Of a stretch of DNA of 51,468 nt, positions 35,917 to 44,118 are shown piece by piece (within the stretch, counting starts at the first letter, position 1; the number at the start of each line of letters is the position of its first letter). The DNA comes from JAISGQ01 sp045536305. Lineage in GTDB: Bacteria > Bacillota > Clostridia > Oscillospirales > Acutalibacteraceae. The DNA lies in NCBI GenBank assembly GCA_045536305.1, contig JAZSNH010000058.1:1-51468 (forward strand), written 5' to 3'. Both the position numbers and the translations under genes were made by a program. The notes beneath the pieces are model-generated. The model saw nothing but the letters and a program-made list of their open reading frames with translations. It was not told the origin of the DNA and did not search any database.

Positions 35917-36798
35917 ATGCAGTACAGAACAGATCTTGCACTTGAACTGATTGATAACGATCAAAACGGAATCGATCATTACAGTGAAACAAACGGCAAT
36001 ATACGAATTGACAGGATAAATATAAAGAGTAAGGAAGGCGAAAAAAGCACAGGGAAACCGAGGGGGCAGTATATTACAGCCTCAATGCCTCCGCTAAGTG
36101 ACAGCATGTCTGCAAAAGAACCGAATATCTCTATAATCGCTGATGAGATCAGAAATTTGCTCCCTGAAAAAGGCACGATACTTGTTGTAGGACTTGGGAA
36201 CAGCTCAATAACACCCGATGCTCTTGGACCGGCTTCGGTAAAAGGAATACTTGCAACTCGGCATATAATAGGAGAATTTAAGCGAATAGAAGGTCTTGAT
36301 AAACTTAGATCTGTTGCTGTTATTGCTCCCGGAGTTCTTGGGCAGACAGGGGTTGAGGTATCTGAGATCATTTCTTCGTTGGTCAACAGAGTAAAACCAT
36401 CAGCGGTAATTGTAATTGATGCATTGGCGTCATGCAGCCTGTCTCGACTTGGATGTACCGTACAAATATGCAATACGGGGATATCGCCTGGAGCGGGAGT
36501 TGGAAATAACAGACCGGGACTAAATGAAGAAACATTAGGTGTACCTGTTATAGCGATAGGAGTTCCTACTGTGGTCGATGCAGAAATTATCGTATTGGAA
36601 GCTGCACAAAGATTAAATGCACCGGAGCGTATAGTCAAACAGCTATCAGACAGTACGGCGCCGAGAGGAGAACGAATGATAATTACTCCAAGAGAAATAG
36701 ATCTCATTATCAACAGATCATCTAAACTAATTTCCTTGTCTGTAAATCTTGCACTGCATCCGGATTACGATCCTGAGGAACTATCGGATTCGGTATAA
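35917..36798 (+). CDS. gpr: Spore germination protease GPR
   Basis: GPR degrades the small acid-soluble DNA-coating proteins when spores germinate; it is made as an inactive zymogen and cleaves itself. The processing-site region RTDLALE is at residues 4-10. The core shows VGLGNSSITPDALGP, APGVLGQTGVE, VIDALASCSLSRLGCTVQI, GISPGAGVGNNR and LGVPVIAIGVPTVVDA, including the conserved acidic residues of the catalytic site. From this ATG, which has AGGAGGG upstream, the protein has 293 residues and almost no propeptide. An in-frame ATG at 35884, with a weak ribosome site, would add 11 residues and give about the 16-residue propeptide of Bacillus. spoIIP follows, as in Bacillus. Confidence 0.95.
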   Translation: MQYRTDLALELIDNDQNGIDHYSETNGNIRIDRINIKSKEGEKSTGKPRGQYITASMPPLSDSMSAKEPNISIIADEIRNLLPEKGTILVVGLGNSSITPDALGPASVKGILATRHIIGEFKRIEGLDKLRSVAVIAPGVLGQTGVEVSEIISSLVNRVKPSAVIVIDALASCSLSRLGCTVQICNTGISPGAGVGNNRPGLNEETLGVPVIAIGVPTVVDAEIIVLEAAQRLNAPERIVKQLSDSTAPRGERMIITPREIDLIINRSSKLISLSVNLALHPDYDPEELSDSV

Positions 36799-36803
36799 AA
36801 CCC

Positions 36804-36847
36804 TTATGCCTTCGCATATCATTTTATATCATAGTGCGGAGGTATAA
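36804..36847 (+). promoter_or_regulatory. RNA hairpin enclosing the spoIIP ribosome-binding site
   Basis: Left arm 36804-36816 (TTATGCCTTCGCA) pairs with right arm 36835-36847 (TGCGGAGGTATAA): 13 bp with two G-U pairs and an 18-nt loop. The GGAGG site is inside the right arm and the ATG begins 2 nt after it. No U-run follows. The element matches that before cwlD (8477-8511) in sequence and position. Function as a translational switch is inferred. Confidence 0.65.
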
Positions 36848-36849
36848 AT

Positions 36850-37950
36850 ATGAAGAGGAACAAATTATTATCAGTATTTTTATTTGTTTTCAGAGCAATA
36901 ACAGCAAGCTGTACGGTAATCATTTTTATTAACATCGGAGGGATAATGTTTCATGATGACGGAATAGAGGTCCTTATTGAAAAAATCTCTGTTTTCTCAG
37001 CAAAAGCCTCATTTATGAGCATAGATAAGACAACCGAAGTGAGCTACTTTACAGCAAAAAATAATGTTGCTGCAACAACAGCAGCATCGGAAAAAAGCAC
37101 TGTAAATACAACAACAAGTACAACAACACAGACAACGGTGCCCACAGGCGAAAATATAAAAAAAGTAAGCGAAGAAAAGCTAATTAAGGGAAATGTAAGC
37201 TTTGACAATATAAATGTAAAAAATACAAACAAAAATCACAGCATCAATATAAAAAGCATGCTTTCAAAAAAGCCTGTTTGTGAATTAGAAAAGAGCGATA
37301 AATATCAGGTTTTGATAATACACACACATACAACGGAATGCTATGCATCGGAAGACAGATGCTGGTATGATAAAAAAAACGAATGGAGATCTGCAGATGA
37401 CGAAAAAAATATAATTGCAGTCGGTGCTATTATTGCCGACGAATTAAACAATGCAGGTATAAAAACATTACACGTTACAAAAAAGCATGATTACCCCAAG
37501 TATAACGGAGCTTATACACGCTCAAAAGAAACAATAAAGCAATATTTAAAACAATATCCGTCAATTAAAATGGTTATAGATGTTCACAGGGATTCCATAA
37601 CAAGAGACGATGGGACAAAGGTTAAGCCAACTGCGATAATTAACGGAAAAAAAGCAGCGCAGGTAATGATAATCAGTGGTTGTGATGACGAAGGCGACCT
37701 TGATTTTCCAAATTGGGAACACAATCTGAGAATGGCAGTTCAGCTTCAGCGGCAATTAACCGATGATTGGCCCGGGCTTGCACGTCCGCTTTATTTTGCT
37801 CCTTTCAGATATAACATGCATCTTACCGACAATTCTCTGCTTCTTGAATTCGGAACAGAAGTTAATACGCTGGAAGAAGCAAAGTACTCTGCATCACTTG
37901 TTGCACAGTCACTTGTTGATGTGTTATCAGTATACATCAAGGAGGCATAA
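36850..37950 (+). CDS. spoIIP: Stage II sporulation protein P
   Basis: SpoIIP is the amidase and endopeptidase of the SpoIID-SpoIIM-SpoIIP complex that thins septal peptidoglycan and drives engulfment of the forespore. The 366 residues have an N-terminal membrane anchor (about 7-30), a Thr-rich linker (about 73-100), and the SpoIIP domain with the zinc-binding IIHTHTTECY, VIDVHRDSITRDDG, the DFPNWEHNLRMAVQLQ segment and NSLLLEFGTEVNTLEEA with its conserved glutamate. The 3-gene order gpr-spoIIP-small ORF echoes the Bacillus gpr-spoIIP pair. The ribosome-binding site is covered by a hairpin. Confidence 0.95.
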   Translation: MKRNKLLSVFLFVFRAITASCTVIIFINIGGIMFHDDGIEVLIEKISVFSAKASFMSIDKTTEVSYFTAKNNVAATTAASEKSTVNTTTSTTTQTTVPTGENIKKVSEEKLIKGNVSFDNINVKNTNKNHSINIKSMLSKKPVCELEKSDKYQVLIIHTHTTECYASEDRCWYDKKNEWRSADDEKNIIAVGAIIADELNNAGIKTLHVTKKHDYPKYNGAYTRSKETIKQYLKQYPSIKMVIDVHRDSITRDDGTKVKPTAIINGKKAAQVMIISGCDDEGDLDFPNWEHNLRMAVQLQRQLTDDWPGLARPLYFAPFRYNMHLTDNSLLLEFGTEVNTLEEAKYSASLVAQSLVDVLSVYIKEA

Positions 37951-38211
37951 ATGAAAAGAAATACAAAATTGTTTGTTTTATCAATGTGTATTACATGTAT
38001 CGCCGCTATGCTGATAGGCGGGCTATGCTTAATAACATATAAGGGGAACAGTATAGATGCCACTCAGAGTGCCTCAATCCGTATAGATACAAGGGAGTTA
38101 TCGGCTGCAGGCAGGACAGCCGATAATGCACTGTCGATATTTTATCCCGAAATAAAAACGGCAGCACAAATTATCATGTTATTGTGCGCCGTTTTAAGCA
38201 AAATTATTTAA
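37951..38211 (+). CDS. Small membrane ORF after spoIIP, unknown function
   Basis: The 86-residue ORF begins one base after the spoIIP stop behind AAGGAGG, so it is probably translated in the same message. It has a membrane segment at about residues 8-29 (LFVLSMCITCIAAMLIGGLC) and a second hydrophobic stretch at the C-terminus (about 69-84). I do not recognise a family. The last 19 codons coincide with a strong terminator hairpin, which is unusual for coding sequence and leaves some doubt about the true 3' end. Position suggests a sporulation role; no direct evidence. Confidence 0.6.
   Translation: MKRNTKLFVLSMCITCIAAMLIGGLCLITYKGNSIDATQSASIRIDTRELSAAGRTADNALSIFYPEIKTAAQIIMLLCAVLSKII
38155..38195. 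terminator. Bidirectional intrinsic terminator inside the ORF end
   Basis: AAAACGGCAGCACAA pairs with TTGTGCGCCGTTTT with one bulged A; A-runs and T-runs flank it in both directions. It lies inside the coding end of the 86-residue ORF and just past the stop of the convergent TPR gene, and can serve both. Confidence 0.8.
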
Positions 38212-40641
38212 TTATAAATTTTTCTGTACCTCTGCCTTAAGCTGATCGGCTTTTGCAAGATCGGTGACAGAAAGAGAATGTTCGCCGAATATTTCATAAA
38301 AAGCAGATCTTGCTTCGTATATCGAAGCAAGGTGAAGCTTTCGCACATTGTTTGTGGTAATATTTTCTAAAATATCCACAGAACGGGAATATGCATCAAG
38401 ACCTCCCGAGAAATTTTTTATGTTGTGGTGGCAATAGGAGTTTCCAAGCTGATAATATGCAAATGCCGCAAGCTCTTTGGATTCTTCATCGTCGGATGAG
38501 GTTTTCCCTATAATATTCAATGCATTTTTGTATGCATCTATCGCATCGTCATGAAGCATGGAATTTTCTTTATATCTGCCGACTGACAACCATTTTGCGG
38601 CCTGTGCCATTTTCATATCCGAAGTGATGACTTCATTTTCCTCTGCTTTTGTCATCAATGACAAAAAAGCATTATAATCCTTAGCCATCAAATCATAATT
38701 GCCGATGCACTCATACGCCTCACCTCGATTTGAATAAAGAAGTGCGAGAGAGGAATCATCAATACTGCAATCCTTTACAAGATCAATGGCTTTGGTAAGC
38801 TCCGATATTTCGAGTTCAAGCTTTCCCTGTCTGAAATATATAGTGCCGAGAGTGTTGCGGCAAAGCGAGAGCTGTTTTGCAATTGATGTGTCATTTTGAG
38901 AATGAGGTTCGAGAACGGAAATAGCTTTTTTTAAAGTTTTTATTGATTCCTCTTCATTATCCTGCAGCATTTGTATTTCCGAAATGAATTTAAGGCAGCT
39001 TGAATACTGAAGCAGATCAATATCTTCTATCGCAGAGAAAATCTTATCTGCCTCAAGGTATAAACTATAGCATTCGTCTGCTGACCCTTTTCTCAGGTAG
39101 CATTCAGCAAGGTTGCAGAGGATAACAGCTTGAATATTTGTGTTTTGAGTGGCTTCACATTGCTCTGCATGTGAAGCCGCTTTTTTAAATGCATCCATTT
39201 CTTTTTCAAGCGGAGCATTGCTTCTGTAAAGACAGATGCCAAGGCGGTTGTATGCATCCACAATTTCGTTTGTAGAAATGTTATCCTTTTCCAGAAGCTC
39301 TGTAAGACTGTAATATAATGATGAACTGAAATCAGGCGGAAATCCTTCGTCAAGAGAAAGTGCCGCTGCCAAAGTGATCGCAGAACCCTTGTCCTCTGAC
39401 ATTTCAATATACTTAAGCATATTCTTTTTTGCTGTTTCGACATAGCCGGATTTAATGCAAGCCAACGAATATGCGCGATTTAATATGGGGTCATTATTAT
39501 TTTCTGTCAGTTCGGCGTAGGATCGCGCACTGTCCGAATACTTCCCAAGCTTATAAAAAAGAGAGGCGAGAGGTCTCAAAAGAAGATGTTTGCATTCATT
39601 AAAAAATAATAAACTGTAAGAATATATTTCTGCAGCTAATTCTGCAAAACCGATATCAATAATCGATTCTGCTGCAGATTTAGCAGCATCTATTTTTTCT
39701 AACGGTATTAGATCGATGATCTCTTTGTGCTCAAAAATGATAAATTCTTCATTATCACATAGACATTCGCAATATAAAAGGCAAATTTTATTGATCGGAT
39801 CCTGAATGCTTTTATCAACTGCCGAAAGTACAGTGCGTGCTTTTCGAATTTCTTTTTTTTTTATAAGCACATGAGAATAAAGAAGCCGGATACGGTCACT
39901 TACTGCTTTATCAAATGGATGTAATGAAATGTGCTTATATGCAGTTTCGGATGCGTTTTTAATAAGTATACTATCCCATGTTTGAACGGCACAGAAACAC
40001 ATTATATCCGCGCATTCAAAGCTTATTTTTAAAATATCTGCTTCGTCTGAATTTTTCGAGATTTGAATGCCGAGCTCGCCGTATTCAACTGCTTTTGTGT
40101 AAAAATTTATTGCTTTACATGCTTTTGCGGCCATGAGGCATGTTTTTAAAAAATATTCTGCATCTGCGTTTTTGCCCTGCAAGTGATGCGATCTGATATA
40201 CTCGCAGGCTTCTAAAAATAATGTTGTGTCATATACGGTATCGCTCAACATTCTTGCTTCTGAAAGAAGTGCTTTTATTTTACAAATAATGTTAAAATTA
40301 TCTGTAAGACCTTCTGCTGTCATATATGCTTCACAGGCTTTATCATATTCCTTTTCAATGCAGTATGAATTGCCTAATTCTATATACGAAGAGCATGCAT
40401 GATCGTGCTTTTTCGATTTGCTGTAATATTCTGCGCTCTGAGAGAGCATTTCAACAGCGTTCGATGTATTATTGCAGCTTATTTCACAGAGCCCTTGATG
40501 AAAGTTTATCATTGCAAGCTGTTCCTTGTCATCGGTAAGAGCACGTAATTTATTAAATTTATTAAGCGCACGTATCGTTTTGCCTTTTGCGTTCAAATGA
40601 GATGCGTGCAAAACTTTTCTGATGAATTTTTTATTACTCAT
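38212..40641 (-). CDS. Large TPR-repeat protein, unknown function
   Basis: The 809-residue protein has no signal peptide or membrane segment and consists almost wholly of tetratricopeptide-like helix pairs. Typical repeats are seen, for example AMINFHQGLCEISCNNTSNAV, HACSSYIELGNSYCIEKEYDKACEAY, LGTIYFRQGKLELEISELTKAI, LYSNRGEAYECIGNYDLMAKDYNAFL and AYYQLGNSYCHHNIKNFSGGLDAY-like segments (shown here by key residues). Such proteins are scaffolds for protein binding; no enzymatic domain is attached. The ATG at 40641 has AGGTGAT upstream; GTG and ATG codons 6-9 bases earlier overlap that site. It is transcribed alone, divergent from the GH3 gene, and its stop abuts the small ORF on the other strand. 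Confidence 0.8.
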   Translation of the reverse strand: MSNKKFIRKVLHASHLNAKGKTIRALNKFNKLRALTDDKEQLAMINFHQGLCEISCNNTSNAVEMLSQSAEYYSKSKKHDHACSSYIELGNSYCIEKEYDKACEAYMTAEGLTDNFNIICKIKALLSEARMLSDTVYDTTLFLEACEYIRSHHLQGKNADAEYFLKTCLMAAKACKAINFYTKAVEYGELGIQISKNSDEADILKISFECADIMCFCAVQTWDSILIKNASETAYKHISLHPFDKAVSDRIRLLYSHVLIKKKEIRKARTVLSAVDKSIQDPINKICLLYCECLCDNEEFIIFEHKEIIDLIPLEKIDAAKSAAESIIDIGFAELAAEIYSYSLLFFNECKHLLLRPLASLFYKLGKYSDSARSYAELTENNNDPILNRAYSLACIKSGYVETAKKNMLKYIEMSEDKGSAITLAAALSLDEGFPPDFSSSLYYSLTELLEKDNISTNEIVDAYNRLGICLYRSNAPLEKEMDAFKKAASHAEQCEATQNTNIQAVILCNLAECYLRKGSADECYSLYLEADKIFSAIEDIDLLQYSSCLKFISEIQMLQDNEEESIKTLKKAISVLEPHSQNDTSIAKQLSLCRNTLGTIYFRQGKLELEISELTKAIDLVKDCSIDDSSLALLYSNRGEAYECIGNYDLMAKDYNAFLSLMTKAEENEVITSDMKMAQAAKWLSVGRYKENSMLHDDAIDAYKNALNIIGKTSSDDEESKELAAFAYYQLGNSYCHHNIKNFSGGLDAYSRSVDILENITTNNVRKLHLASIYEARSAFYEIFGEHSLSVTDLAKADQLKAEVQKNL

Positions 40642-40733
40642 TACCATCACCTGTAAATGCTTAAAAAGAATATTTATATTGTATCACATTCAAACAATAA
40701 TTACATCTCTTTTTTATAATTTATACTTATTGG

Positions 40734-40762
40734 TTGAATGAGTGAATTTTATGGTGTAAAAT
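40734..40762 (+). promoter_or_regulatory. SigA-type promoter of the GH3 gene
   Basis: TTGAAT (40734-40739) and TAAAAT (40757-40762), 17 bp apart, end 26 nt before the ATG at 40789. Confidence 0.5.
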
Positions 40763-40788
40763 AATATTATACCTCGGAGGTGAATGAG

Positions 40789-42270
40789 ATGCCCGACAGA
40801 TACAGACGTACAAACGAGCGTATTAATTACAGAAGAGATTATTACAGGGAAAGCTCTATGTATGACAGGATGAGTCAGGAATTTAATAATTCAATAGACG
40901 AGCATTATGAAACTCGCTCAGACAGAACATACAGACGTCAATATCCTAAAAGAAGCTACAGCGATTATAGGCCTGCAAGCCGTACTCCCAGACAAGGCTA
41001 TGATTATTACAGAGCATCCGCCAGAAGCGTACGTACGGTTGAGCCATATACACCCACAGAAGAAAAACGCGGAATAGGTATAAAAATAATAGTTGTGTTT
41101 ATTCTTTTGGCATTCGTTATAGGAAACTTTGTTTTGTTTTCTGTTCTTAATGATAATAATAAAAAAGAAAAAACTGAAAACAGCGAAACGCTCATCAATA
41201 GTGTTATAAATAAAAATGACACCATCATATCTACCGAAGATATTTCAAAAACACACGCAAAAGTGCTTTTGTCTCAAATGACAACAGAAGAAAAGATAGG
41301 CCAGCTTTTTATGATACGTTCTTACGGACGTGATACTCAGGCGTTCTCTGATTTGATCAAGCAATGCAAGGTTGGCGGTATTGTACTTTTTAAATCGGAC
41401 TTTGAAAACAAAACAAAGCAGGAAGTCAAGGATATGATTTCTGCTTTGCAGAATGCAGGCGGCGGAAAGCTTTTTGTCTGTGTTGACGAAGAGGGCGGAA
41501 CCGTTGTTCGTATGAGTTCTCTTTCAGAGCTTCGTTCCGAAAAATACAAATCACCTCAGGAATTGTATAAATTAGGCGGTTATGATGAAATAAAAAGTGA
41601 CACAATAAATAAATGCCAATTTTTAAAAATGTATGGGGTTAATGTCAATTTCGGTCCCGTTGCGGATGTAGTTACAGAAAAATCTGCATTTATGTATAAA
41701 CGTGCATTCGGCAAAAATGCGGATGCTACAGGCGAATATGTTAAAACCGTTGTTTCGGCAATGAAGGAAAACAAAATCGGTTCATCAATCAAACATTTTC
41801 CGGGCTACGGAAACAGTAAAGGTGATACACACGAAGGTCTTGACCATAACACATTGAGCATCGGCTCATTGAAAGCTTCCGATCTTGTGCCTTTTAAAAT
41901 GGGGGTTGATGCCGGAGCAGATTCGATAATGGTTACACATACAATTATTGATGAGATCGATGCAAATAATCCTGCATCGCTTTCATCGGATTGTATTTCG
42001 TTTATCCGCGAATATTTAAAATTTGACGGAGTTGTTATAACTGACGCGCTCGATATGGGTGCGATTATTGAATTTTGCAAAGGAGAAGATCCTTGTATTC
42101 AGGCGATCAATTCAGGTGTTGATATTCTTTGCCTGCCGTCCGATCCTGTAAAATCGTATGAAAATATTTTAAATGCGGTAAATGAAGGCAAAATAACACA
42201 ACAGAGGATCGATGAATCTGTTTTAAGGATTCTTGCATGGAAGATAAATCTTGGAATGTATGTAGATTAG
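40789..42270 (+). CDS. Membrane-anchored glycoside hydrolase family 3 (NagZ-like)
   Basis: The 493-residue protein starts with about 95 residues rich in Arg and Tyr, then one membrane segment (about 97-120) and an extracytoplasmic GH3 domain (from about 145). The domain begins KVLLSQMTTEEKIGQLFMI, has the NagZ loop KHFPGYGNSKGDTH with the His-Asp pair used as acid/base, and the nucleophile aspartate in VVITDALDMGAI. NagZ-type enzymes cut terminal N-acetylglucosamine from peptidoglycan fragments. The ATG at 40789 follows TCGGAGG by 8 nt. The basic Tyr-rich tail is odd for this family. The next gene starts 12 bases downstream in the same unit. Confidence 0.9.
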   Translation: MPDRYRRTNERINYRRDYYRESSMYDRMSQEFNNSIDEHYETRSDRTYRRQYPKRSYSDYRPASRTPRQGYDYYRASARSVRTVEPYTPTEEKRGIGIKIIVVFILLAFVIGNFVLFSVLNDNNKKEKTENSETLINSVINKNDTIISTEDISKTHAKVLLSQMTTEEKIGQLFMIRSYGRDTQAFSDLIKQCKVGGIVLFKSDFENKTKQEVKDMISALQNAGGGKLFVCVDEEGGTVVRMSSLSELRSEKYKSPQELYKLGGYDEIKSDTINKCQFLKMYGVNVNFGPVADVVTEKSAFMYKRAFGKNADATGEYVKTVVSAMKENKIGSSIKHFPGYGNSKGDTHEGLDHNTLSIGSLKASDLVPFKMGVDAGADSIMVTHTIIDEIDANNPASLSSDCISFIREYLKFDGVVITDALDMGAIIEFCKGEDPCIQAINSGVDILCLPSDPVKSYENILNAVNEGKITQQRIDESVLRILAWKINLGMYVD

Positions 42271-42282
42271 GAGAGTTTAATA

Positions 42283-43059
42283 TTGAATATTGAACGCTTT
42301 GAATGGGCCTGCAAAACAACCGCAGAGCAGACAAGGATACGTTCGTCTATAGGAACACTCAGCGAAAAATCACTCCATGCTGCTGTGAAATTATATTTTG
42401 AACCGCATGATGATTGTCAGGAGGTAAAAATCGGTGATTATGTTGCGGATATAGTAGGTGAGGACGGGATAATTGAAATTCAGACGCGCTCGTTTTCAAA
42501 AATGAATAAAAAGCTATCTCAATTTCTTAATGTATCACCGGTTACTGTCGTATATCCAATTATAGTAAATAAGACTGTTGTCTGCGTTGATGAAAATACA
42601 GGTGCGGTGACCTCAAAGAGAAAATCCCCAAAACACGGCAATATTTATAGTGTATTTGATGAACTGTGGGGAATAGAGAAGCATCTTAATAATAAAAATC
42701 TTACATTATGCCTTCTTATGATAGACGCAGAGGAAATTCGGATCTATGGAAAAGACGCTGTAAAATATGGCACTAAAAAACAAAGAAGCTCAAAAGGGTG
42801 TTTTAAAAGTGACCGAATCCCCACAAAGCTTCACGATGAAATATACATAAAAAGCAGTGATGATTACCGAATCTTTTTCCCGAAGGAACTTCCCGAGCAA
42901 TTTACGGTTAAGGATTTTGCAGGATTTTCATCTGTAAGTAATTATATTGCGGGACAGGCATTACACCTGCTTCGCAATATCGGTGTAATCAAGCTTGCAG
43001 GAAAAAAGGGAAGAGCTTATCTTTACGAATTATATATAAAAAAATCACGGCTCAGCTGA
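42283..43059 (+). CDS. Conserved clostridial protein with a D...EIQ motif, unknown function
   Basis: The 258-residue soluble protein begins ERFEWACKTTAEQTRIRSSIG, then SLHAAVKLYFEPHDDCQEVKIGDYVADIV and GIIEIQTRSF. The D-x-V plus E-x-Q arrangement over two strands (D52-V53-A54-D55 to E63-I64-Q65 approximately) recalls the PD-(D/E)XK nuclease core, but this is a motif-level guess. The C-terminal 60 residues (FTVKDFAGFSSVSNYIAGQALHLLRNIGVI) look like a winged helix. I recall similar hypothetical proteins (DUF8091-like) in many Clostridia, unverified. The start is TTG behind TAGGAGAG. A terminator overlaps the 3' end. Confidence 0.75.
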   Translation: MNIERFEWACKTTAEQTRIRSSIGTLSEKSLHAAVKLYFEPHDDCQEVKIGDYVADIVGEDGIIEIQTRSFSKMNKKLSQFLNVSPVTVVYPIIVNKTVVCVDENTGAVTSKRKSPKHGNIYSVFDELWGIEKHLNNKNLTLCLLMIDAEEIRIYGKDAVKYGTKKQRSSKGCFKSDRIPTKLHDEIYIKSSDDYRIFFPKELPEQFTVKDFAGFSSVSNYIAGQALHLLRNIGVIKLAGKKGRAYLYELYIKKSRLS

Positions 43060-43072
43060 GCCGTTATTTTTT
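43047..43072. terminator. Bidirectional intrinsic terminator
   Basis: ACGGCTC-AGCT-GAGCCGT (7-bp stem) followed by TTATTTTTT on the plus strand and a T-run on the minus strand lies across the stop codon of the EIQ-motif gene and just past the convergent C39-like gene. Confidence 0.75.
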
Positions 43073-44063
43073 ATATATAATATGCGATTTTGTAAAAATT
43101 GGGGTAAACACTTAAAAACTGATCCAGTGTTGTTCTTGTTCTGCTGCCAGGATCATTTATTGTAAAATTCGAAGAAGATACTCCGCGTCCGTTATATCCT
43201 GTTACGACAACCCAATGCTGACCACCGCTGCTTTTTTTACATCCGAGAATAACCGGCTTACCCTTGCGAAGCAAACCGCGAATCGTGTAAAGATAGCTGT
43301 CCGAGTCTGTTACAAACGTATAGTTTGAGGGCCAGTAAAGAGATCCTGATGAAGAATATTTTAATTTGCCTGCCATGATATCAGGTGTTATAGATTTGCC
43401 TGTTCTGTAGCTTTCGGTCATGGCAAGTGCGGTCGTTGTACAACCTATATTTCCGATTGTTTTACCCGAAGATCCAAGAGTTACATAAGACCATCGGCTG
43501 TCTGTTTGCTTATAATTTACAACAGACAGTGAAACTACAGAGCTTTCGGACGAAGACAGTTTCCTTAAATATCGGCTGCTTACATATCCGGTTGATGTAC
43601 CGTTATACAGAATACGTGAAAAGTCACCGCTTTCTGAAATAATTACAACTGTTTTTCCGTTTTGCAGCTTTGCTTTTATACTGTAGTTCGTCGATGGTCC
43701 TGTTCTTACATTGAGGTTGCTTCCTGAAGTGCTGACTGCGGCGGCTTTACTTGATGAGACAGCCGATATGTATGAAGAACTGCAATATCCATATTTGCCG
43801 TCTTCATATTCCACCTTCCACCATGATCCGTTTTTGGATATAAGAGTAATATAACTTCCGTCTAAGATAGATGTAATTTTATTTGCTGATATTGACGGTG
43901 CGGAACGAACATTGAGCCTGCCGTCGTAAACATTAACTATGCCTGCTGCTGACGATTTGTCTGCCGCACGGACTTTATTGTCAGAAAATATTATGGAACA
44001 GGATATCATTCCGACAATCAGAATAAATGATAAAATTTGCTTTCCTATCTTGTATTTTATCAA
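43071..44063 (-). CDS. Exported SH3b-domain protein with C39-like peptidase domain
   Basis: The 330-residue protein has a signal peptide (hydrophobic 9-27, likely cleavage after KVRA), two bacterial SH3 domains (about 45-100 and 112-165, each with LNVRSAPS or LNVRTGPS), and a C-terminal C39-like cysteine peptidase domain. The predicted catalytic residues are the cysteine in IGNIGCTTTALAM, the histidine in GGQHWVVVTGYN and the aspartate in FTINDPGS. SH3b domains bind cell wall, so it probably acts on wall-linked peptides. The start is TTG at 44063 behind AAAGGAGGAG; upstream codons in frame have no ribosome site. It is divergent from the transglycosylase gene. Confidence 0.88.
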   Translation of the reverse strand: MIKYKIGKQILSFILIVGMISCSIIFSDNKVRAADKSSAAGIVNVYDGRLNVRSAPSISANKITSILDGSYITLISKNGSWWKVEYEDGKYGYCSSSYISAVSSSKAAAVSTSGSNLNVRTGPSTNYSIKAKLQNGKTVVIISESGDFSRILYNGTSTGYVSSRYLRKLSSSESSVVSLSVVNYKQTDSRWSYVTLGSSGKTIGNIGCTTTALAMTESYRTGKSITPDIMAGKLKYSSSGSLYWPSNYTFVTDSDSYLYTIRGLLRKGKPVILGCKKSSGGQHWVVVTGYNGRGVSSSNFTINDPGSRTRTTLDQFLSVYPNFYKIAYYI

Positions 44064-44089
44064 GATTATTCTCCTCCTTTGTGTAAGAA

Positions 44090-44118
44090 ATTCTATCATA
44101 AACTCATATACTTGTCAT
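44090..44118 (-). promoter_or_regulatory. SigA-type promoter of the SH3b/C39-like gene
   Basis: On the minus strand ATGACA (44118-44113) and TAGAAT (44095-44090) are 17 bp apart and 26 nt before the TTG start. Confidence 0.5.

Noticed and set aside
35979..36713. 244-codon open frame antisense to gpr
   Set aside because: It lies wholly within gpr with low-complexity Ser/Ile-rich sequence and no start signals.
40768..40785. A third copy of the ribosome-site hairpin before the GH3 gene (TTATACCTCGGAGGT)
   Set aside because: Only a 4-5 bp stem with a 3-nt loop can form; resemblance to the cwlD and spoIIP elements may be chance complementarity to GGAGG.
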